A stretch of 64,000 bases of DNA from Paraburkholderia caffeinitolerans (GCF_902859945.1 NZ_CADIKL010000001.1:248001-312000), one strand, 5' to 3'. Positions 25,037-33,638 are shown, counted from the first letter of the stretch. A program made the numbers and translations. The notes: generated by a model from the sequence alone, not told the origin.

Positions 25037-26179
25037 ATGAAGAAGATAATTATCCATATCGGTAGTGAAAAATGTGGCTCGACTTCTCTGCAAAATTTTT
25101 TTTTCGAGAACGAACTGGCATTGGTGCAACATGGATTTTCGTACTTCTGCGATCCGGAAAAGAGCTATTTCTATGTTAGCCGGGATGGGCATCAGAAGGG
25201 GCATTTTCCGGTCGTAGCAAGCCTTTGCGCGCAAAAGCCTGATTATCTGATTGAAGACAAGGTCGCCTCATATGCCAAAGTGTTGGGTGATCTGATTGCG
25301 GACGCTCGGATTAGTGACAAACACATTATTTTATCCGCTGAACACTTTTCGTCGCGTCTGCGTGCACTTGAGTCGCTTGAGATATTACGCGACGCATTGA
25401 ACGATTTCGACGTCAAAATAGTACTTTACGTTAGGCCTCAGCATGAAATGCTGGTGTCCTCATATAACGCAGGGGTTCGCGCGGGTCGTCGGAGTTCGTT
25501 CGGATTCGATGAGGGGATTAAATTTGATCCGTACTTTAACTATTATGAGCTTGTCAAACCTTGGGCAGACGTCTTTGGGCGAGAGAGGATTGTGATTAGG
25601 GACTGGTTGCAGTTGAAGTACGGAGACGTCAGAAAGGACTTTGTGTTATCCGTCCTGAACCTCGAGTCGACGCACGGGTTTGTTTTCGGCAAGAACAACA
25701 ACAAGAGCCTGAATGTTCCTCACCTGGAAGCGATCAGACTGATGAATCACCACTTGCCGATGTTCGATGAATGCAAAAGTGGCGAAGAGTGGGACCGGAC
25801 TTCTGCTGCCCGGCGGATCGTATCCGACGTTGAAGGACTTTCTGGTCCTGCTTTGGCCGAAATTATGTCGGATCAACAGCTTATTGATCTCTGGGAACTC
25901 TTTCGGGAAAGCAATGCCCTTCTTGAAGACGAGTATATGACACGTGGTGCGTTGGCTGGATGGCAGCCTTTGGGGCGTGTTCGGAGCGCGAATGAAGATC
26001 GTCCGGACCGCGCCGACATGGCAATTATTGCCGCCCAACTCGCAAAATTGTGCGCCCAGTTTGAATACGACGTCTACATTGCAAGACAGGAACTCAATTC
26101 TGTCTACGGTAGTGCATCGTGGCGCGCGACAGCGGTTCTCCGGCACGTCAATCGGGCACTACAGCGCCTCTTCGGCTAG
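25037..26179 (+). CDS. Putative PAPS-dependent sulfotransferase
   Basis: 380 residues from ATG 25037. The N-terminus reads IIHIGSEKCGSTSLQNFF, matching the 5'-phosphosulfate-binding loop of sulfotransferases (K12, G14, S15, T16). An alpha/beta fold follows with ILSAEHFSS and IVLYVRPQHEMLVSSYNAGV, resembling the 3'-phosphate-binding RxP-x-S region. The DNA is clearly more AT-rich than the flanking glycan genes, suggesting acquisition. The nearby cysC would provide PAPS. The target could be the surface polysaccharide; the acceptor is unknown. The stop TAG lies within the CTAG target duplicated by the IS element, so the protein is intact. Confidence 0.7.
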   Translation: MKKIIIHIGSEKCGSTSLQNFFFENELALVQHGFSYFCDPEKSYFYVSRDGHQKGHFPVVASLCAQKPDYLIEDKVASYAKVLGDLIADARISDKHIILSAEHFSSRLRALESLEILRDALNDFDVKIVLYVRPQHEMLVSSYNAGVRAGRRSSFGFDEGIKFDPYFNYYELVKPWADVFGRERIVIRDWLQLKYGDVRKDFVLSVLNLESTHGFVFGKNNNKSLNVPHLEAIRLMNHHLPMFDECKSGEEWDRTSAARRIVSDVEGLSGPALAEIMSDQQLIDLWELFRESNALLEDEYMTRGALAGWQPLGRVRSANEDRPDRADMAIIAAQLAKLCAQFEYDVYIARQELNSVYGSASWRATAVLRHVNRALQRLFG

Positions 26180-27034
26180 AGCGTGTTAGGAACTTCGAGT
26201 CGAACCTGGTATCCTGGTGGAATGAAACCACGCAAGCCTTACCTGACGGATGTTTCCGACGAAGAATGGAGCTTCGCCGCGCCCTACCTGACGTTGATGA
26301 GCCGGGACGCTCCGCAGCGCAAATACGAATTGCGCGAGATGTTCAATGCGTTGCGCTGGATCATTCGCGCGGGCGCGCCCTGGCGCCTGCTGCCCAATGA
26401 CTTCCCACCGTGGGAACTGGTCTACCAGCAGACGCAGTGCAGGATTCAGGCGGGTTGTTTCGAGGCTATGGTGAGCGATTTGCGCTCGGTTATCCGCGTC
26501 GCGCAGGGCCGAAAGGGGCAGCCCAGCGCAGTCATTCTCGATGGGCGCACGTTGCAGTCGACCTGCGAGAGTGGACCTCGCGCCGGTTACGACGGCTATA
26601 AACGCAAACGCGGCAGCAAGGTCCACATGGCGGTAGATACATTGGGGCAGTTGCTTGCAGTGCATATTACTCCCGCCAACGAGCAGGAGCGTGCACAGGT
26701 TGGCGAGCTTGCGCGTCAGGTACAGGAGGCCACAGGCCAGACGGTCAAGGTAGCGTTTGCCGACCAGGGCTATACGGGTGAGGAGCCCGCGCAGGCAGCG
26801 CTGGATGAAGGAATCGAGCTTGAGGTAATCAAGCTCCTGGAGGCGAAAAAGGGTTTTGTACTGTTGCCGCACCGCTGGGTGGTGGAGCGTAGCTTCGGCT
26901 GGCTGAACCGCTTTCGTCGACTCGCGCGAGATTACGAGCGCTTGCCGGAGACACTCGCTGGAATCCACTTTGTAGTCTTCTCCGTTCTGATGCTCGTTCA
27001 TTTCGCAAACCTAACGCTAAGTTCCTAACACGCT
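26180..27034 (+). mobile_element. Complete IS5-family insertion sequence, 855 bp
   Basis: Terminal inverted repeats AGCGTGTTAGGAACTT at 26180-26195 and its complement at 27019-27034 match perfectly over 16 bases. CTAG target duplications flank it at 26176-26179 and 27035-27038, as expected for IS5-family (IS427-like) elements that target palindromic CTAG/YTAR sites. A single transposase gene fills the element. Both ends and the duplication are intact, so insertion is probably recent. It landed on the stop codon of the sulfotransferase gene without altering the protein. Confidence 0.92.
26222..27028 (+). CDS. IS5-family transposase
   Basis: 268 residues from ATG 26222 (MKPRKPYLTDVSDEEW). DDE features: ILDGRTLQSTCESG with the first catalytic aspartate, FADQGYTGEEPAQAA with the second, and RWVVERSFGWLNRFRRLARDYER with the catalytic glutamate of the Y-(2)-R-(3)-E-(6)-K/R type signature. 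It begins ~42 bases inside the left end and stops just before the right inverted repeat. Uninterrupted and probably functional. Confidence 0.93.
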   Translation: MKPRKPYLTDVSDEEWSFAAPYLTLMSRDAPQRKYELREMFNALRWIIRAGAPWRLLPNDFPPWELVYQQTQCRIQAGCFEAMVSDLRSVIRVAQGRKGQPSAVILDGRTLQSTCESGPRAGYDGYKRKRGSKVHMAVDTLGQLLAVHITPANEQERAQVGELARQVQEATGQTVKVAFADQGYTGEEPAQAALDEGIELEVIKLLEAKKGFVLLPHRWVVERSFGWLNRFRRLARDYERLPETLAGIHFVVFSVLMLVHFANLTLSS

Positions 27035-27390
27035 CTAGTGTCTCTTCTTGGCGATCCCATAGGCTTGGGCATCTTTGTTGGCGCGCAAAGCGGTGAAAAT
27101 CAGAGTGGTAAAATACTTCGAATTTTTATGAAAAGCCGGTGGCATCCGGTGCCGGGACGTGCTCCCCGGCAATATGCCCCAATTTTTGGCCGTTGTTTGA
27201 TTTGGCGACTTCACCTATTCCAAAGTAGTGCGTGAAATCGCCAGATCAAGTAAAAGCGGCGTCGCCCGGTGGTACAACCAGGGACAGCCATTTGGGCTGT
27301 CCCTGGTTGTCGGTTGTGCATCAGAGCGGGTCCATGGTGCTAGACACCGGAATCAATTACCCATTGCCCTCTGGCCATCTGAAGCCCTCT
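27035..27390. other. Non-coding stretch between IS element and HAD-UbiA gene
   Basis: 356 bases with no convincing gene. The region 27100-27140 is AT-rich and may hold the promoter for the downstream six-gene operon. It contains the strong hairpin at 27276-27308. Frames open through the hairpin lack ribosome sites and are not treated as coding. Confidence 0.5.
27276..27308 (+). terminator. Perfect 14-bp stem hairpin upstream of the arabinose-lipid operon
   Basis: AACCAGGGACAGCC and its exact complement enclose a five-base loop (ATTTG). There is no T-tract on either side, so it may be an attenuator, an RNA-stability element or the remnant of a terminator rather than a classic intrinsic terminator. 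Confidence 0.45.
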
Positions 27391-28815
27391 ATGTGCAGCA
27401 GACCACTGGTTGTTGACCTCGACGGCACGTTGATCCGATCGGATGTGTTAGTCGAATCTGGATTTCTCTATCTCAAGTCTGCGCCGCTGCGGTTTTACCG
27501 GCCGCTCATGTGGCTCGCGCGTGGCGGTAAGCCTGCGCTCAAAGCGGGGCTGGCCGAGAGCACCGATGTCGACGTCAGCGTCCTGCCCTACGATCCGCAG
27601 ATACTTGACTGGCTCAAAGATGAGCGCAAGGCTGGGCGCCCGCTTATTCTCGCGACCGCGAGCCATGAGCGCTACGCGCAGGCTATCGCCGACCACCTTG
27701 GCTTCTTTGACCGGATCTTCGCGACTACGGACGGGGTCAATCTCTCCGCGTATCGCAAGCGCGACAAGCTCGTGGCCGAGTTCGGCGAGAAGAACTTCGA
27801 TTATGTCGGCAATTCGCACGACGACATCGCCGTGTGGAAAGCCGCAGCACGAGCCTACGTCGTCAATCCATCAAGCGGCGTCGAACGCGCCGCTCGCAAA
27901 ATCGGCAATGTCGAGCGCGTCATCGAGTCGCGAGCGCCGACGCTGAAAATTTGGTCGAAGTCGTTGCGTCTGCACCAGTGGCTGAAGAACCTGCTGATCT
28001 TCCTTCCCCTCCTCGCCGCGCATAAGCTCGACTATCCGGATCTCATCGCCGCAGCGTTGCTTGCATTCCTCGCTTTCGGGCTCTGCGCGTCGAGCGTGTA
28101 CCTGCTCAACGACCTGCTCGATCTCGAAGACGACCGGCACCATCCAACCAAGCGCATGCGCCCGCTCGCATCCGGCGCGCTGCCGCTCACGTGGGGGATA
28201 GGGCTCTTTCCTGTCTTACTTGTGGGCGCCTTCGTGCTCACCGCACTCTTCCTCCCCTGGCGATTCGCCGCGGTCCTGGTGGGCTACTACGTGCTCACGC
28301 TCGCGTACTCCATGTACCTCAAGCGGCAAGTGATGGTGGATGTCGTCGTGCTTGCGATGCTGTACACGATTCGCATTGTTGCAGGTACCGCGGCCATTGG
28401 CGCGCACCTCACTTTCTGGCTGCTCGCTTTCTCGATGTTCATATTCCTGAGCCTCGCGCTTGTGAAGCGCTACGCAGAGTTGCACTCGATGAAAGCACGC
28501 GGGCTCGTCAAGACGCGCGGGCGCGGCTACGTATCGAGCGATCTGCCGCTCATCTCGTCGCTGGGCACGGCGGCGGGCTACCTCTCGGTGCTCGTGCTCG
28601 CGCTCTATATTCAGGACGGCAACACGGCCAAGCTCTACCGGCATGCGCAGGCCATCTGGCTCGCATGTCCGCTGCTGCTTTACTGGATCAGCCGCACCTG
28701 GATCGTCGCGCACCGGGGCCTCATGCACGACGACCCGATCGTGTTCGCCGCGCGCGACCGCGTAAGCATCGCTGTCGTAGCCCTCTGCTGTCTGGTGTTC
28801 TGGGCGGCGACCTGA
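27391..28815 (+). CDS. HAD phosphatase - UbiA prenyltransferase fusion (polyprenyl-phosphate phosphoribosyltransferase-like)
   Basis: 474 residues from ATG 27391 (MCSRPLVVDLDGTL), preferred because the HAD motif then starts at residue 9 and GAAG lies six bases upstream; ATG 27334 is an alternative. Residues ~5-195 are a HAD domain (D9, D11; ATASH; VGNSHDDIAVW). From ~200 on is a UbiA domain with about eight membrane spans and the NDLLDLEDDRHHPTKRMRP motif starting at N240. It resembles decaprenyl-phosphate 5-phosphoribosyltransferase (Rv3806c type). The HAD domain could remove the 5-phosphate. First gene of an arabinose-lipid operon. Confidence 0.8.
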   Translation: MCSRPLVVDLDGTLIRSDVLVESGFLYLKSAPLRFYRPLMWLARGGKPALKAGLAESTDVDVSVLPYDPQILDWLKDERKAGRPLILATASHERYAQAIADHLGFFDRIFATTDGVNLSAYRKRDKLVAEFGEKNFDYVGNSHDDIAVWKAAARAYVVNPSSGVERAARKIGNVERVIESRAPTLKIWSKSLRLHQWLKNLLIFLPLLAAHKLDYPDLIAAALLAFLAFGLCASSVYLLNDLLDLEDDRHHPTKRMRPLASGALPLTWGIGLFPVLLVGAFVLTALFLPWRFAAVLVGYYVLTLAYSMYLKRQVMVDVVVLAMLYTIRIVAGTAAIGAHLTFWLLAFSMFIFLSLALVKRYAELHSMKARGLVKTRGRGYVSSDLPLISSLGTAAGYLSVLVLALYIQDGNTAKLYRHAQAIWLACPLLLYWISRTWIVAHRGLMHDDPIVFAARDRVSIAVVALCCLVFWAAT

Positions 28816-28818
28816 CCA

Positions 28819-30135
28819 ATGAGTACGGTGCTATCCTGGGGGCGGTATCCCGCCCAACCGCAACAAGCACACGCGCTAGCGTGGCGCGACTGCGCCATGG
28901 CGACCTGGCGCGAAGCGATAGAGACGCACGGCAACACGCTTGCGTTTGGCAACGGCCGCAGCTACGGAGACAGTTGCCTCGCGGCCTCGAACCACGTGTT
29001 ACGGACCCTACCGCTGGACCGCCTGATTGCAGCCGACTGGACGACCGGTGTGCTGCGCGCGGAACCCGGCGTCACGCTCGAACAGATCCTCGAAGTCGCA
29101 ATCCCTCGCGGCTGGATGCTGCCAGTCACGCCCGGCACCAAATACGCGACGCTCGGCGGCGCAATCGCCAACGACGTTCACGGCAAGAATCATCATGTCC
29201 GCGGCACCTTCGGCTGCCATGTGCGCCGCTTCGGCCTCGCACGCAGTGACGGCAGCCTGATCGAATGCGCACCGGACGCACATCCGGAACTCTACGCCGC
29301 CACGATTGGCGGTCTGGGGCTCACGGGCCTGATCCTTTGGGCGGAAATCCAGCTAATGCCGATCCGTTCCAGCCTGATCGACCAGACGACCATCCGCTTC
29401 AATAACCTCGACGAGTTCTTCGGGCTCTCGGAACGCCTCGATCCGCTGCACGAATACAGTGTGGCATGGGTGGACTGCCAGAGTCGGGGGGCGACGCTCG
29501 GGCGCGGCATTTTCATGGTCGGCGACCACGCCACGGATGGGCCGCTCGAAGTCGACCGGCGCAAGAAGCGCACCGTACCGATGACGCTGCCCGTCCCCAT
29601 CTTCAATCCGCTGACCCTGCGCGCTTTCAACGGCTTGTACTATCACCGCCAGCGTAGCGGCGAGAAACGCTCGAAAGTTAGCTACGATGCTTACTTTTAT
29701 CCGCTCGACAGCCTACTCGAGTGGAATCGCATTTACGGGCGCAAAGGCTTCCAGCAGTACCAGTGCGTGGTGCCGCCGGAGGCCGCGCGCGACTCTATCC
29801 GGGCCATTCTCGACGCAATCGCGACAAGCGGCACGGGCTCGTTTCTCGCCGTGCTCAAGCGTTGCGGCGACATCCGCTCGCCGGGGCTTCTGTCGTTCCC
29901 GCGAGAAGGCACGTCGCTCGCGCTCGACTTCCCGCAGCGCGACGCGCAAAATGCACGGCTTTTTGCGCGACTCGACGCGATCGTGAGCGAAGCGCACGGC
30001 CGGATGTATCCGGCGAAGGACGCGCATATGTCCGGCACCGATTTTCGGGCCGCCTATCCGCAATGGCAGCAACTGGAGAACCTGCGAGATCCCGCAATGC
30101 TTTCGCGGTTCTGGGAACGAACGACTCGAACATGA
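28819..30135 (+). CDS. dprE1: FAD-dependent decaprenylphosphoryl-ribose 2'-oxidase-like protein (DprE1-like)
   Basis: 438 residues, three bases after the UbiA stop. VAO-type FAD domain: GNGRSYGDSCLAAS, PVTPGTKYATLGGAIANDVHGKNHH. The C-terminal GRMYPAKDAHMSG segment matches the catalytic lysine region of DprE1 (K400 here). With the next gene it would epimerise polyprenyl-phospho-ribose at C2' to polyprenyl-phospho-arabinose via a keto intermediate. Context (UbiA upstream, SDR downstream) supports this strongly. The actual pentose should be checked. Confidence 0.82.
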   Translation: MSTVLSWGRYPAQPQQAHALAWRDCAMATWREAIETHGNTLAFGNGRSYGDSCLAASNHVLRTLPLDRLIAADWTTGVLRAEPGVTLEQILEVAIPRGWMLPVTPGTKYATLGGAIANDVHGKNHHVRGTFGCHVRRFGLARSDGSLIECAPDAHPELYAATIGGLGLTGLILWAEIQLMPIRSSLIDQTTIRFNNLDEFFGLSERLDPLHEYSVAWVDCQSRGATLGRGIFMVGDHATDGPLEVDRRKKRTVPMTLPVPIFNPLTLRAFNGLYYHRQRSGEKRSKVSYDAYFYPLDSLLEWNRIYGRKGFQQYQCVVPPEAARDSIRAILDAIATSGTGSFLAVLKRCGDIRSPGLLSFPREGTSLALDFPQRDAQNARLFARLDAIVSEAHGRMYPAKDAHMSGTDFRAAYPQWQQLENLRDPAMLSRFWERTTRT

Positions 30136-30872
30136 AGAATATCCTCATCGTGGGCGCGACCTCGGCCATCGCCACGGCCTGCGCCCGCCGCTGGGCCGCG
30201 CAAGGCGCGCGCCTTTTCCTCGTCGCCCGTAACGGCGAACGGCTGCAGCAAGTCGCCGATGACCTCACCGCGCGTGGAGCCAAACTCGCGGCGTGCTATC
30301 AACTCGACGTCAACGAAGTCGAGCAGCACACGGCCATGCTGGCGCGTTGCCAGGCCGAACTGGGCGCGCTCGATATCGTGCTGATCGCGCCTGGCACGCT
30401 GCCCGACCAGGCGCAATGCCAGGCCGACGCAGCGGTTGCGATACGCGAATTCAACACTAACGTCACGTCGATCATTGGCCTGCTCACGCCCATCGCAAAT
30501 CTGATCGAGGCACAGCGACGTGGTACGATCGCCGTCATTTCGTCCGTAGCGGGCGATCGCGGCCGGCCGTCGAACTATCTCTACGGCAGCGCGAAGGCCG
30601 CGCTTTCCGCCTTCTGCGAGGGTCTGAACGCACGTCTCTTCAAAGCCGGCGCACATGTCGTCACGATCAAGCCCGGCTTCGTCGCCACACCGATGACCGA
30701 AGGTCTGCCGCTTCCCGGCCCGCTCGTTGCGACCCCAGACAAGGTGGCGGGCGACATCACGCGCGCCATTGAAAAGAACAAGGACGTTGTCTATACGCCG
30801 TGGTTCTGGTCGCTGATCATGCTGATCATCCGGTCTGTGCCGAAATTCGCGTTCAAGCGGGCGTCGCTCTAA
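30132..30872 (+). CDS. dprE2: SDR reductase, DprE2-like (keto-ribose-lipid reductase)
   Basis: 246 residues from ATG 30132, overlapping the DprE1-like stop (ATGA). Classical SDR: ILIVGATSAIATACARRWA, ISSVAGDRGRPSNYLYGSAKAAL with Ser and Tyr-x3-Lys, and VVTIKPGFVATPMTEG. A hydrophobic C-terminus (WSLIMLIIRSVP) may associate with the membrane, as DprE2 does. Expected to reduce the 2'-keto intermediate to the arabinose-lipid. Confidence 0.82.
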   Translation: MKNILIVGATSAIATACARRWAAQGARLFLVARNGERLQQVADDLTARGAKLAACYQLDVNEVEQHTAMLARCQAELGALDIVLIAPGTLPDQAQCQADAAVAIREFNTNVTSIIGLLTPIANLIEAQRRGTIAVISSVAGDRGRPSNYLYGSAKAALSAFCEGLNARLFKAGAHVVTIKPGFVATPMTEGLPLPGPLVATPDKVAGDITRAIEKNKDVVYTPWFWSLIMLIIRSVPKFAFKRASL

Positions 30873-30919
30873 GCACGACCGCGGCTATTCACGAAGCGCA
30901 TCCATTTATTCGCCAACGC

Positions 30920-31858
30920 ATGAATCAGACTCGCATTCTTCTTCCCGGCGGTGCCGGCCTGGTCGGACAGAATCTGGTCGCCCGGCTCAAGGCACGTGGC
31001 TACACTAACCTTGTCGTGCTCGACAAGCACAAGGCCAACCTTGACGTCCTGCGCCAGGTCCATCCCGACATCACGGCGATCTACGCCGACTTGGCCGAAC
31101 CGGGCGAGTGGGCGAAGCATTTCGAAGGCGCCGACGTCGTGGTCATGCTGCAGGCGCAGATTGGTGCGCCCACTCGCGACCCTTTTGTGCGCAATAACAT
31201 CGTTGCCACGCGCCACGTGCTCGACGTCATCAAGCAGTACCGCATCCCGCACACCGTCCACATCAGCTCGTCGGTGGTGAACTCCGTCGCCGGTGACTGG
31301 TACACGCAAACCAAACGCGAACAGGAAGAGATTGTCCTGGCCTCGGGCATCGAATGCGTCGTGCTGCGCCCGACACTCATGTTCGGCTGGTTTGACCGCA
31401 AGCACCTCGGCTGGCTGTCGCGCTTCATGCATCGTGTACCCGTGTTCCCGATTCCAGGCAGCGGCAAGTACATGCGACAGCCGCTTTACGTTGGCGACTT
31501 CTGCAACGTCATCATCAGCAGCCTAGAGTCGCGCATCAAGGGGCAGGCATTCAATATCAGCGGGCTCGAGCGCGTCGACTATATCGACATCATTCGCCAG
31601 ATCAAGCGCGCAACGCGCGCGCCCTGCGCAATCGTGCGGATTCCTTACGGCCTGTTCTATGTGTTGCTGAAGATCTACGCCGTGTTCGACAAGAACCCAC
31701 CGTTTACTGCAGACCAACTCAAGGCCCTGACCGCCGGCGACGAGTTCGAGGTGATCGACTGGGAAGGCATCTTCGGCATTCGCGCCACGCCGTTCGCCAA
31801 AGCAATGGACGAAACGTTCAACGATCCCACCTATAGCCACATCGCCCTGGAGTTCTGA
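30920..31858 (+). CDS. NAD-dependent epimerase/dehydratase family protein
   Basis: 312 residues from ATG 30920; upstream in-frame codons overlap dprE2 and are not needed. Extended SDR fold: LLPGGAGLVGQNLVARL, HISSSVVNS and WYTQTKREQEEI (Tyr-x3-Lys). Substrate unknown. Its place between the arabinose-lipid genes and an FAD oxidoreductase suggests a further modification of the lipid-linked pentose or of a nucleotide sugar. Six bases separate it from the next gene. Confidence 0.75.
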   Translation: MNQTRILLPGGAGLVGQNLVARLKARGYTNLVVLDKHKANLDVLRQVHPDITAIYADLAEPGEWAKHFEGADVVVMLQAQIGAPTRDPFVRNNIVATRHVLDVIKQYRIPHTVHISSSVVNSVAGDWYTQTKREQEEIVLASGIECVVLRPTLMFGWFDRKHLGWLSRFMHRVPVFPIPGSGKYMRQPLYVGDFCNVIISSLESRIKGQAFNISGLERVDYIDIIRQIKRATRAPCAIVRIPYGLFYVLLKIYAVFDKNPPFTADQLKALTAGDEFEVIDWEGIFGIRATPFAKAMDETFNDPTYSHIALEF

Positions 31859-31864
31859 AGACAG

Positions 31865-33148
31865 ATGAGCGAAGAACGCATTGCCGTGCTTGGCGCGGGA
31901 CCCATGGGTCTTGGCGCCGCCTACCAGCTGGTCAAGGACGGCCGCAAGCCCGTCATCTTCGAGGCCGATGACCGCGTGGGCGGCATGGCCGCCTGTTTCG
32001 ATTTCGGCGGCCTGTCAATCGAACGCTACTACCATTTCCACGCGATTTCGGACCACGCCTTCTTCGAAGTGCTGCGCGAGCTCGGCATCGAAGACAAAAT
32101 GAAGTGGTGCGAAACGAAGATGGGCTATTTCTACCAGGACCAGGTGCAGTCTTGGGGCAACCCCGTCGCGTTGCTCAAGTTCAAGGGACTGAGCTTCGCC
32201 GCCAAGTTCCGCTACGGCCTGCATGCGTTCCTTTCGACGAAGCGCAACGACTGGAAGCCACTCGATCATGTCGAGGCCACGGGCTGGATTCGCCGCTGGA
32301 TTGGCGAAGAGGCGTGGGAGGTGCTGTGGCGGCGTCTCTTCGACTACAAGTTCTACGACTACGCAGACAACCTGTCGGCGGCGTGGATCTGGAGCCGCAT
32401 CCGCCGTATCGGGCGCTCGCGCTATGACCTCTTCCGCGAAAAGCTGGGTTATCTCGAAGGCGGCTCAGACACGCTCCTGAACGGCATGCGCAGCTATATC
32501 GAAGCGCACGGCGGCGAGTTCCGCCTCGGCACGCCCGCGCAGAAAGTCGTGATCGAAGGCGGCAAGGTGAAAGGCATCGAGGCAGGCGGTGAGTTCCACG
32601 CATTCGACAAGGTGATCAGCACGATTCCGCTGCCTTATGTACCGCGCGTTATACCCGATCTGCCGGCCAACATTATCGAGGCGTACAGCAGCAAGAAAAA
32701 CGTCGCGGTGGTGTGCGTGATCGCGAAGCTCAAGAAGCGCGTGACCGAGAACTTCTGGCTGAACACCAACGACCCGGAAATGGATATTCCGGGCATCGTC
32801 GAATACACGAATCTTCGTCCGCTCGACGATCACATCGTTTATGTGCCGTTCTATGTGCCCGGCGAGCATCCGAAGTATCAAGAGCCAGATTCGGCATTCA
32901 TCGACAAAGTGAAGCGCTATCTCATGAAGATCAATCCAGCGCTCAAGCCGGACGATTTCATCGACGTGCGCGCCAGCCGCTATCGCTTCGCACAACCGAT
33001 TTGCGAACCGGGCTATCTCGATCGCCTGCCGCCGATTCAACTGGCGGTGCAAGGGTTGCTCGTGGCGGACACCTCGTACTACTACCCTGAGGACCGCGGC
33101 ATTTCAGAGAGTATCGGGCTCTCGCGCAAGATGGCGAGGATGGTATGA
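31865..33148 (+). CDS. FAD-dependent oxidoreductase, amine oxidase / protoporphyrinogen oxidase-like fold
   Basis: 427 residues. Dinucleotide-binding VLGAGPMGLGAAYQL at residues ~6-20 and VIFEADDRVGGMAACFDF, the GG doublet of the family. The C-terminal SYYYPEDRGISESIGLS is the FAD-closing segment. It resembles UDP-galactopyranose mutase or HemY-type folds often found in glycan clusters, but no mutase-specific residue could be verified. Coupled by ATGA to the GtrA gene. Role probably in lipid-linked sugar metabolism (inference). Confidence 0.72.
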   Translation: MSEERIAVLGAGPMGLGAAYQLVKDGRKPVIFEADDRVGGMAACFDFGGLSIERYYHFHAISDHAFFEVLRELGIEDKMKWCETKMGYFYQDQVQSWGNPVALLKFKGLSFAAKFRYGLHAFLSTKRNDWKPLDHVEATGWIRRWIGEEAWEVLWRRLFDYKFYDYADNLSAAWIWSRIRRIGRSRYDLFREKLGYLEGGSDTLLNGMRSYIEAHGGEFRLGTPAQKVVIEGGKVKGIEAGGEFHAFDKVISTIPLPYVPRVIPDLPANIIEAYSSKKNVAVVCVIAKLKKRVTENFWLNTNDPEMDIPGIVEYTNLRPLDDHIVYVPFYVPGEHPKYQEPDSAFIDKVKRYLMKINPALKPDDFIDVRASRYRFAQPICEPGYLDRLPPIQLAVQGLLVADTSYYYPEDRGISESIGLSRKMARMV

Positions 33149-33570
33149 CGCGAGCTCACGCGCTCGTCAGGAGTGGCTTCGTTTCGAAGAACTTCCTGAT
33201 GTTTCTGCTGACAGGCGGCTTCGCTGCGGCCGTGAACTGGGGTAGCCGCATTCTCTACAACTTGTGGATACCGTACTCGGCGGCCATTGTTGTGGCATAC
33301 ATCACCGGAATGATCACGGCATTCGTGCTTGCGAAGATGTTCGTATTCACGGAAAGCAAGCAGTCGACGCATCGTTCCGCGTTTTTCTTCACGCTCGTCA
33401 ATCTCGTGGCCGTGGTGCAGACATGGGCGGTGAGCGTCGGGCTCGCTTATTACGTGTTTCCCAAGATGGGCATGATTTGGCACGACCGCGATATCGCGCA
33501 CCTTGTCGGGGTTGTCGTGCCAGTTTCCACCAGCTATATCGGGCACAAGAGGTTCAGCTTCGGGCATTGA
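33145..33570 (+). CDS. GtrA family membrane protein
   Basis: 141 residues, four membrane spans (FLMFLLTGGFAAAVNWGSR, AAIVVAYITGMITAFVLAK, FTLVNLVAVVQTWAVSVG, GVVVPVSTSYIGHKRFSF). The FxF-x(A)KMFVF and terminal GHKRFSF patterns fit the GtrA family of putative polyprenyl-phosphate-sugar flippases. As last gene of the operon it would move the finished lipid-linked sugar to the periplasmic face. Starts on the previous stop (ATGA). Confidence 0.85.
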   Translation: MTRAHALVRSGFVSKNFLMFLLTGGFAAAVNWGSRILYNLWIPYSAAIVVAYITGMITAFVLAKMFVFTESKQSTHRSAFFFTLVNLVAVVQTWAVSVGLAYYVFPKMGMIWHDRDIAHLVGVVVPVSTSYIGHKRFSFGH

Positions 33571-33638
33571 TCCATCAGTCGATGGAGCAGTGCAACTGAT
33601 GGATTGGCAAGCCCCGATGTTTAGATGCTCGGGGTCTT

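Noticed and set aside
27232..27390. N-terminal extension of the HAD-UbiA protein to 27232
   Set aside because: It would translate the perfect hairpin and gives residues without family similarity; the conserved HAD motif begins just after ATG 27391.
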